Of a stretch of DNA of 20,135 nucleotides, positions 12,237 through 20,000 are shown one piece after another (position 1 is the first letter of the stretch; each line of letters opens with the position of its first letter). Both the position numbers and the translations under genes were made by a program. The DNA comes from Saccoglossus kowalevskii (lineage: Eukaryota; Hemichordata; Enteropneusta; Harrimaniidae): assembly GCF_000003605.2 (NCBI RefSeq), contig NW_003135106.1, positions 1-20,135 of the forward strand. The letters are read 5' to 3'. The notes under the pieces are model-generated. The model worked only from the letters and a program-made list of their open reading frames with translations, searched no databases and was not told the origin of the DNA.

Positions 12237-12249
12237 CCTCGGGGGCGGA
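12237..12249 (+). repeat. Left terminal inverted repeat of the insert
   Basis: The sequence is cctcgggggcgga. It matches the reverse complement of 12548-12559 completely if one of its five Gs is dropped. The satellite immediately to its left carries eight single-base insertions, mostly in homopolymers, so the fifth G may be the same kind of artefact. The preceding AT (12235-12236) matches the AT after the right end. Confidence 0.8.
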
Positions 12250-12262
12250 GTTACGTCACAGA

Positions 12263-12335
12263 CGTTCCACGTTGTTAAGACGCGCACCACTGTACCATGC
12301 ATTTCTATGGGCTCTGTGCGCGCTGCTGTGGAACG
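12263..12335. other. Nested imperfect hairpin in the left half of the insert
   Basis: Three nested arm pairs share one centre: cgttccac (12263-12270) with gtggaacg (12328-12335), cgcgcac (12281-12287) with gtgcgcg (12316-12322), and ccat (12295-12298) with atgg (12307-12310). The gaps between arms are 10 and 7 bases on the left and 5 on the right, so the fold is imperfect. It could be a subterminal inverted structure of the transposon. No known RNA family is recognised. Confidence 0.5.
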
Positions 12336-12345
12336 CCGGTCGAGC

Positions 12346-12355
12346 CGGTGAAAAT
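12346..12355 (+). repeat. Internal 10-bp direct repeat of the insert, copy 1
   Basis: The sequence cggtgaaaat occurs here and again at 12529-12538, and in inverted form (ttttcaccg) at 12505-12513. Three occurrences within 200 bases of non-satellite sequence suggest a deliberate motif, possibly a transposase-binding site. That role is inference. Confidence 0.55.
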
Positions 12356-12504
12356 TCGAGAAAACAATACAAACTCAACTTTGAAGTAATCCATAACAAT
12401 CAAATTTATATATGTTACACACGTAGGGCTAATCTTGTTGCACTGTTCAGAGGAGTCTCAACAATCACCCCAAAGTACCGTTTTCTGCGAGTTTTGGGCC
12501 TTTG

Positions 12505-12537
12505 TTTTCACCGCCGCGGGTTGCCAGGCGGTGAAAA
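12505..12537. other. Perfect 11-bp stem hairpin near the right end of the insert
   Basis: The left arm ttttcaccgcc (12505-12515) is exactly complementary to the right arm ggcggtgaaaa (12527-12537) across an 11-base loop. It ends 22 bases before the element's right end. Subterminal hairpins occur in Helitrons (close to the 3' end) and as transposase-binding subterminal repeats in other DNA transposons. Part of the right arm, cggtgaaaat (12529-12538), is repeated directly at 12346-12355, which favours a repeated protein-binding motif. Confidence 0.75.
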
Positions 12538-12547
12538 TGCCCGGATG

Positions 12548-12559
12548 TCCGCCCCGAGG
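12548..12559 (-). repeat. Right terminal inverted repeat of the insert
   Basis: The sequence is tccgccccgagg, the reverse complement of the left end (with four Gs instead of five). It is followed by AT (12560-12561) and then by uninterrupted satellite starting acattgtgtacag. Inward of this block the two ends no longer match, so the inverted repeat is about 12 bp. Confidence 0.8.
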
Positions 12560-15500
12560 ATACATTGTGTACAGTGACAGGGTGCCCTCTAAGTCATCAT
12601 ATCCATCACAATACATTGTGTACAGTGACAGGGTGCCCTCTAAGTCAATATCCATCACATCACATTGTGTACAGTGACAGTGACAGGGTGCCCTCTAAGT
12701 CAAAATCCATCACAATACATTGTGTACAGTGACAGGGTGCCCTCTAAGTCATCATATCCATCACAATACATTGTGTACAGTGACAGGGTGCCCTCTAAGT
12801 CAATATTCATCACAATACATTGTGTACAGTGACAGGGTGCCCTTTAAGTCATCATATCCATCACAATACATTGTGTACAGTGACAGGGTGCCCTCTAAGT
12901 CAATATTCATCACAATACATTGTGTACAGTGACAGGGTGCCCTCTAAGTCAATATCCATCACAATACATTGTGTACAGTGACAGGGTGCCCTCTAAGTCA
13001 ATATCCATCACAATACATTGTGTACAGTGACAGGGTGCCCTCTAAGTCATCATATCCATCACAATACATTGTGTACAGTGACAGTGACAGGGTGCCCTCT
13101 AAGTCAAAATCCATCACAATACATTGTGTACAGTGACAGGGTGCCCTCTAAGTCAATATCCATCACAATACATTGTGTACAGTGACAGGGTGCCCTCTAA
13201 GTCATCATATCCATCACAATACATTGTGCACAGTGACAGGGTGCCCTCTAAGTCAATATCCATCACAATACATTGTGTACAGTGACAGGGTGCCCTCTAA
13301 GTCATCATATCCATCACAATACATTGTGTACAGTGACAGGGTGCCCGCTAAGTCAATATCCATCACAATACATTGTGTACAGTGACAGGGTGCCCTCTAA
13401 GTCATCATATCCATCAAAATACATTGTGTACAGTGACAGGGTGCCCTCTAAGTCATCATATCCATCACAATACATTGTGTACAGTGACAGGGTGCCCTCT
13501 AAGTCAATATTCATCACAACACATTGTGTACAGTGACAGGGTGCCCTCTAAGTCATCATATCCATCACAATACATTGTGTACAGTGACAGGGTGCCCTCT
13601 AAGTCAATATTCATCACAATACATTGTGTACAGTGACAGGGTGCCCTCTAAGTCATCATATCCATCACATCACATTGTGTACAGTGACAGAGTGCCCTCT
13701 ATGTCAATATCCATCACATCACATTGTGTACAGTGACAGGGTGCCCTCTAAGTCAATATTCATCACAATACATTGTGTACAGTGACAGGGTGCCCTCTAA
13801 GTCAATATCCATCACATCACATTGTGTACAGTGACAGGGTGCCCTCTAAGTCAATATCCATCACAATACATTGTGTACAGTGACAGGGTGCCCTCTAAGT
13901 CATCATATCCATCACAATACATTGTGTACAGTGACAGGGTGCCCTCTAAGTCAATATCCATCACAATACATTGTGTACAGTGACAGGGTGCCCTCTAAGT
14001 CATCATATCCATCACAATACATTGTGTACAGTGACAGGGTGCCCTCTAAGTCATCATATCCATCACAATACATTGTGTACAGTGACAGGGTGCCCTCTAA
14101 GTCAATATTCATCACAATACATTGTGTACAGTGACAGGGTGCCCTCTAAGTCATCATATCCATCACATCACATTGTGTACAGTGACAGAGTGCCCTCTAT
14201 GTCAATATCCATCACATCACATTGTGTACAGTGACAGGGTGCCCTCTAAGTCAATATTCATCACAATACATTGTGTACAGTGACAGGGTGCCCTCTAAGT
14301 CAATATCCATCACAATACATTGTGTACAGTGACAGGGTGCCCTCTAAGTCGTCATATCCATCACAATACATTGTGTACAGTGACAGGGTGCCCTCTAAGT
14401 CAATATCCATCACAATACATTGTGTACAGTGACAGGGTGCCCTCTAAGTCATCATATCCATCACAATACATTGTGTACAGTGACAGGGTGCTCTCTAAGT
14501 CAATATCCATCACAATACATTGTGTACAGTGACAGGGTGCCCTCTAAGTCATCATATCCATCACAATACATTGTGTACAGTGACAGGGTGCCCTCTAAGT
14601 CAATATCCATCACAATACATTGTGTACAGTGACAGGATGCCCTCTAAGTCAATATCCATCACAATACATTGTGTACAGTGACAGGGTGCCCTCTAAGTCA
14701 ATATCCATCACATCACATTGTGTACAGTGACAGGGTGCCCTCTAAGTCAATATCCCATCACATCACATTGTGTACAGTGACAGGGTGCCCTCTAAGTCAT
14801 CATATCCATCACAATACATTTGTGTACAGTGACAGGGTGCCCTCTAAGTCGTCATATCCATCACAATACATTGTGTACAGTGACAGGGTGCCCTCTAAGT
14901 CATCATATCCATCACAATACATTGTGTACAGTGACAGGGTGCCCTCTAAGTCATCATATCCATCACAATACATTGTGTACAGTGACAGGGTGCCCTCTAA
15001 GTCAATATTCATCACAACACATTGTGTACAGTGACAGGGTGCCCTCTAAGTCAATATCCATCACAATACATTGTGTACAGTGACAGGGTGCCCTCTAAGT
15101 CATCATATCCATCACAATACATTGTGTACAGTGACAGGGTGCCCTCTAAGTCATCATATCCATCACAATACATTGTGTACAGTGACAGGGTGCCCTCTAA
15201 GTCAATATCCATCACAATACATTGTGTACAGTGACAGGGTGCCCTCTAAGTCAATATCCATCACAATACATTGTGTACAGTGACAGGGTGCCCTCTAAGT
15301 CAATATCCATCACAATACATTGTGTACAGTGACAGGGTGCCCTCTAAGTCAATATCCATCACAATACATTGTGTACAGTGACAGGGTGCCCTCTAAGTCA
15401 TCATATCCATCACATCACATTGTGTACAGTGACAGAGTGCCCTCTATGTCAATATCCATCACATCACATTGTGTACAGTGACAGGGTGCCCTCTAAGTCA

Positions 15501-15739
15501 ATATTCATCACAATACATTGTGTACAGTGACAGGGTGCCCTCTAAGTCAATATCCATCACAATACATTGTGTACAGTGACAGGGTGCCCTCTAAGTCATC
15601 ATATCCATCACAATACATTGTGTACAGTGACAGGGTGCCCTCTAAGTCAATATCTATCACAATACATTGTGTACAGTGACAGGGTGCCCTCTAAGTCATC
15701 ATATCCATCACAATACATTGTGTACAGTGACAGGGTGCC

Positions 15740-16425
15740 CTCTAAGTCAATATCTATCACAATACATTGTGTACAGTGACAGGGTGCCCTATAAGTCAAT
15801 ATCCATATCAATACATTGTGTACAGTTACAGTGACAGGGTGCCCTCTAAGTCAATATCCATCACAATACATTGTGTACAGTGACAGGGTGCCCTCTAAGT
15901 CATCATATCCATCACAATACATTGTGTACAGTGACAGGGTGCCCTCTAAGTCAATATCCATCACAATACATTGTGTACAGTGACAGGGTGCCCTCTAAGT
16001 CATCATATCCATCACAATACATTGTGTACAGTGACAGGGTGCCCGCTAAGTCAATATCCATCACAATACATTGTGTACAGTGACAGGGTGCCCTCTAAGT
16101 CATCATATCCATCAAAATACATTGTGTACAGTGACAGGGTGCCCTCTAAGTCATCATATCCATCACAATACATTGTGTACAGTGACAGGGTGCCCTCTAA
16201 GTCAATATTCATCACAACACATTGTGTACAGTGACAGGGTGCCCTCTAAGTCATCATATCCACCACAATACATTGTGTACAGTGACAGGGTGCCCTCTAA
16301 GTCAATATCCATCACAATACATTGTGTACAGTGACAGGGTGCCCTCTAAGTCAATATCCATCACAATACATTGTGTACAGTGACAGGGTGCCCTCTAAGT
16401 CATCATATCTATCACAATACATTGT
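15740..16425. repeat. Higher-order block H4, copy 2
   Basis: This is the copy of 7385-8020. The offset is 8355 at ctataag (7431 to 15786) and 8404 from gcccgct onward. The 49-bp step is one additional A unit between the two B units after gttacag. The shared private tails show common descent. Confidence 0.85.
16190..16425. repeat. Short tandem block H5, copy 1
   Basis: The order A'(cacaacaca), B(ccaccac), A, A, B(atctatc) is repeated 539 bases downstream at 16729-16964: ccaccac at 16261 against 16800, catcatatct at 16401 against 16940. The intervening sequence contains an indel-rich stretch and a truncated unit. Confidence 0.75.
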
Positions 16426-16584
16426 GTACAGTGACAGGGTGCCCGCTAAGTCAATATCCATCACAACACATTGTGTACAGTGACAGGGTGCCCTCTAAGT
16501 CAATATCCATCACAATACATTGTGTACAGTGACAGGGTGCCCTCTAAGTCATCATATCTATCACAATACATTGTGTACAGAGAC

Positions 16585-16710
16585 GGGGTGCCCCTCTAAT
16601 TCATCATATCCATCACAATACATTGTGTACAGAGACAGGGTGCCCCGCTAAATTCAATATCCCATCACAATACATTGTGCCCTCTAAGTCATCATATCAT
16701 TCACAAAACA
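16585..16710. other. Indel-rich stretch, likely low-quality consensus
   Basis: Single-base changes of the homopolymer type are clustered here: gcccctctaattc, gccccgctaaattc, atcccatc, acaaaacatttgtg. Similar clusters are at about 4826-4890 (cacaaatac, gggttgcc, atataccatc), 14750-14822, 17420-17725 (gtcaaatatcc, ctaaagtc, acatttgtg twice, ctcgtaagtc) and 19700-19810 (atcccatc, ctaaagtc). Confidence 0.65.
16672..16700. repeat. Satellite unit with 15-bp internal truncation, copy 1
   Basis: The unit reads acattgtgccctctaagtc, missing the 15 bases between the first gtg and the gtg of gggtgccc. The deleted segment lies between two gtg triplets, consistent with slippage or microhomology-mediated loss. 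It follows a gccccgct A unit, as do copies at about 17206 and 19642. Confidence 0.8.
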
Positions 16711-16728
16711 TTTGTGTACAGTGACAGG

Positions 16729-16964
16729 GTGCCCTCTAAGTCAATATTCATCACAAAACATTGTGTACAGTGACAGGGTGCCCTCTAAGTCATCATATCC
16801 ACCACAATACATTGTGTACAGTGACAGGGTGCCCTCTAAGTCAATATCCATCACAATACATTGTGTACAGTGACAGGGTGCCCTCTAAGTCAATATCCAT
16901 CACAATACATTGTGTACAGTGACAGGGTGCCCTCTAAGTCATCATATCTATCACAATACATTGT
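16729..16964. repeat. Short tandem block H5, copy 2
   Basis: This is the copy of 16190-16425. It differs by cacaaaaca for cacaacaca in the first unit and is followed by an extra B unit with gacacggtgcc. That B unit also occurs at about 8030 in the H4 neighbourhood, so this copy preserves a unit lost at 16425. Confidence 0.7.
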
Positions 16965-17205
16965 GTACAGTGACACGGTGCCCTCTAAGTCATCATATCC
17001 ATCACAATACATTGTGTACAGTGACAGGGTGCCCGCTAAGTCAATATCCATCACAACACATTGTGTACAGTGACAGGGTGCCCTCTAAGTCAATATCCAT
17101 CACAATACATTGTGTACAGTGACAGGGTGCCCTCTAATTCATCATATCCATCACAATACATTGTGTACAGTGACAGGGTGCCAGCTAAGTCAATATCCAT
17201 CACAA

Positions 17206-17235
17206 TACATTGTGCCCTCTAAGTCATCATATCCA
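17206..17235. repeat. Satellite unit with the same 15-bp truncation, copy 2
   Basis: The breakpoint is identical to the one at 16672: acattgtgccctctaagtc. The preceding unit reads gtgccagctaagtc, one base from gcccgct. The downstream context (A' with attcatc) differs from copy 3. Confidence 0.8.
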
Positions 17236-17394
17236 TCACAATACATTGTGTACAGTGACAGGGTGCCCTCTAAGTCAATATTCATCACAATACATTGTGT
17301 ACAGTGAGAGGGTGCCCTCTAAGTCATCATATCCATCACAATACATTGTGTACAGTGACAGGGTGCCCTCTAAGTCAATATCCATCACAATACA

Positions 17395-17545
17395 TTGTGT
17401 ACAGTGACATGGTGCCCTCTAAGTCAAATATCCATCACATCACATTGTGTACAGTGTCAAGGTGCCCTCTAAGTCATCATATCCATCACATCACATTGTG
17501 TACAGTGACAGGGTGCCCTCTAAAGTCAATATCCATCACAATACA
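17395..17545. repeat. Copy of the first ~150 bases of the window
   Basis: The segment carries gacatggtgcc, then cacatcaca, then the rare gtgtcaaggtgcc, then B(cacatcaca), then A. Positions 1-150 show the same order with gacatggtgcc, cacatcaca, gtgtcagggtgcc and B(cacatcaca). Here two extra single As have been inserted (gtcaaatatcc, ctaaagtc). Confidence 0.7.
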
Positions 17546-18045
17546 TTGTGTACAGTGACATGGGGCCTCTAAGTCAATATCTATCACAATACATTTGTGT
17601 ACAGTGACAGGGTGCCCTCTAAGTCATCATATCCATCACAATACATTTGTGTACAGTGACAGGGTGCCTTCTAAGTCAATATCTATCACAATACATTGTG
17701 TACAGTGACAGGGTGCCCTCGTAAGTCATCATATCCATCACAATACATTGTGTACAGTGACAGGGTGCCCTCTAAGTCAATATATATCTCAATACATTGT
17801 GTACAGAGACAGGGTGCCCTCTAAGTCTTCATATCCATCACAATACATTGTGTACAGTGACAGGGTGCCCTCTAAGTCAATATCCATCACAATACATTGT
17901 GTACAGTGACAGGGTGCCCTCTAAGTCAATATCCATCACAATACACTGTGTACAGTGACAGGGTGCCCTCTAAGTCATCATATCCATCACAATACATTGT
18001 GTACAGTGACAGGGTGCCCTCTAAGTCAATATCCATCACAATACA

Positions 18046-18325
18046 TTGTGTACAGTGACAGGGTGCCCTCTAAGTCATCATATCCATCACAATACATTGT
18101 GTACAGTGACAGGGTGCCCGCTAAGTCAATATCCATCACAATACATTGTGTACAGTGACAGGGTGCCCTCTAAGTCATCATATCCATCACAATACATTGT
18201 GTACAGTGACAGGGTGCCCTCTAAGTCATCATATCCATCACAATACATTGTGTACAGTGACAGGGTGCCCTCTAAGTCAATATTCATCACAACACATTGT
18301 GTACAGTGACAGGGTGCCCTCTAAG
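18046..18325. repeat. gcccgct module, copy in the right arm (partner at 18896)
   Basis: The order B, A(gcccgct), B, B, A'(cacaacaca) is found here and 850 bases downstream at 18896-19159. It also occurs at 10676-10939 and 11581-11844 (905 apart; the latter with ctctaaatcatc in one unit). The module ends in different contexts, A here and B(ccaccac) at 19175, so the duplicated block is about 280-375 bp. Confidence 0.75.
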
Positions 18326-18895
18326 TCAATATCCATCACAATACATTGTGTACAGTGACAGGGTGCCCTCTAAGTCATCATATCCATCACATCACATCAC
18401 ATTGTGTACAGTGACAGGGTGCCCTCTAAGTCAATATCCATCACATCACATTGTGTACAGTGACAGGGTGCCCTCTAAGTCAATATCCATCACATCACAT
18501 TGTGTACAGTGACAGGGTGCCCTCTAAGTCATCATATCCATCACAATACATTGTGTACAGTGACAGGGTGCCCTCTAAGTCAATATTCATCACAATACAT
18601 TGTGTACAGTGACAGGGTGCCCTCTAAGTCATCATATCCATCACAATACATTGTGTACAGTGACAGGGTGCCCTCTAAGTCAATATCCATCACAATACAT
18701 TGTGTACAGTGACAGGGTGCCCTCTAAGTCAATATCCATCACAATACATTGTGTACAGTGACAGGGTGCCCACTGTCAATATCCATCACAATACATTGTG
18801 TACAGTGACAGGGTGCCCTCTAAGTCATCATATCCATCACAATACATTGTGTACAGTGACAGGGTGCCCTCTAAGTCAATATCCATCACAATACA

Positions 18896-19175
18896 TTGTG
18901 TACAGTGACAGGGTGCCCTCTAAGTCATCATATCCATCACAATACATTGTGTACAGTGACAGGGTGCCCGCTAAGTCAATATCCATCACAATACATTGTG
19001 TACAGTGACAGGGTGCCCTCTAAGTCATCATATCCATCACAATACATTGTGTACAGTGACAGGGTGCCCTCTAAGTCATCATATCCATCACAATACATTG
19101 TGTACAGTGACAGGGTGCCCTCTAAGTCAATATTCATCACAACACATTGTGTACAGTGACAGGGTGCCCTCTAAG
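18896..19175. repeat. gcccgct module, second copy in the right arm
   Basis: This is the partner of 18046-18325 at an offset of 850. A unit upstream at about 18768 has lost part of its middle (gggtgcccactgtcaatatcc), a local deletion not seen in the other copy. Confidence 0.75.
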
Positions 19176-19641
19176 TCATCATATCCACCACAATACATTG
19201 TGTACAGTGACAGGGTGCCCTCTAAGTCAATATCCATCACAATACATTGTGTACAGTGACAGGGTGCCCTCTAAGTCAATATCCATCACAATACATTGTG
19301 TACAGTGACAGGGTGCCCTCTAAGTCAATATCCATCACAATACATTGTGTACAGTGACAGGGTGCCCTCTAAGTCATCATATCTATCACAATACATTGTG
19401 TACAGTGACAGGGTGCCCTCTAAGTCATGATATCCATCACAATACATTGTGTACAGTGACAGGGTGCCCTCTAAGTCAATATCCATCACAACACATTGTG
19501 TACAGTGACAGGGTGCCCTCTAAGTCAATATCCATCACAATACATTGTGTACAGTGACAGGGTGCCCTCTAAGTCATCATATCCATCACAATACATTGTG
19601 TACAGTGACAGGGTGCCCGCTAAGTCAATATCCATCACAAT

Positions 19642-19672
19642 ACATTGTGCCCTCTGAGTCATCATATCCATC
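19642..19672. repeat. Satellite unit with the same 15-bp truncation, copy 3
   Basis: The unit reads cattgtgccctctgagtc, with the same breakpoint plus a private a-to-g change. It is preceded by a gcccgct A unit. Three copies with the same breakpoint and the same upstream neighbour indicate one deletion that was then spread by block duplication. Confidence 0.8.
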
Positions 19673-20000
19673 ACAATACATTGTGTACAGAGACAGGGTG
19701 CCCTCTAAGTCAATATCCCATCACAATACATTGTGTACAGTGACATGGTGCCCTCTAAGTCAATATCCATCACAATACATTGTGTACAGTGACAGGGTGC
19801 CCTCTAAAGTCATCATATCCATCACAATACATTGTGTACAGTGACAGGGTGCCCTCTAAGTCAATATTCATCACAATACATTGTGTACAGTGACAGGGTG
19901 CCCTCTAACTCATCATATCCATCACATCACATTGTGTAGAGTGACAGGGTGCCCTCTATGTCAATATCCATCACATCACATTGTGTACAGTGACAGGGTG

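Larger units (their letters stand above)
12237..12559. mobile_element. 323-bp non-autonomous DNA transposon-like insert (MITE-like) inside a satellite unit
   Basis: This is the only non-satellite sequence in the window. It begins cctcgggggcgga and ends tccgccccgagg, which are inverted repeats of each other over 12 bp apart from one extra G on the left. It interrupts a unit exactly within cacaatacattg: the left flank ends cacaat and the right flank resumes atacattg, so AT is present on both sides and removing the insert restores the unit. The centre (about 12350-12480) is AT-rich while both ends are GC- and CpG-rich (about 24 CpG in total). It contains a perfect 11-bp hairpin (12505-12537) and a nested imperfect hairpin (12263-12335). 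It is far too short to encode a transposase. From memory, 2-bp AT duplications are typical of the eukaryotic ISL2EU superfamily, so that is my first guess. Because AT is self-complementary, the ends could also be read as T...A inserted between A and T with no duplication, as Helitrons do, but the end lacks CTRR. That the island is an insertion is near certain; the superfamily is not. Confidence 0.8.
11809..13130. repeat. Higher-order block H1 copy carrying the transposon-like insert
   Basis: This is the paralogue of 2818-3805. The offset changes by 333 bases across the island, equal to the 323-bp element, the 2-bp AT, and eight single-base insertions that I can point to between 11985 and 12232. 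Right of the island, collinearity with 3240-3800 is close to complete; one visible difference is gggtgccctc here against gggtaccctc at about 3412. Confidence 0.75.

Noticed and set aside
12338-12346. Possible RNA polymerase III B box (ggtcgagcc) suggesting a tRNA-derived SINE
   Set aside because: It misses the B-box consensus at the second position, no A box is present at the proper distance upstream, there is no poly-A or simple-repeat tail, and the inverted-repeat ends fit a DNA transposon instead.
12188-12577. A 129-codon frame crossing the island, plus neighbouring frames at 12082-12351 and 12435-12677
   Set aside because: These begin and/or end in satellite and run through both ends of the inserted element, so the peptides are chance fusions. 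No domain or sensible composition is visible, and the left flank has doubtful single-base insertions that set the frame.
12560-13130. Inversion or orientation switch of the array at the island
   Set aside because: Units on both sides of 12237-12559 are in the same orientation and in register, so a simple insertion explains the junction.
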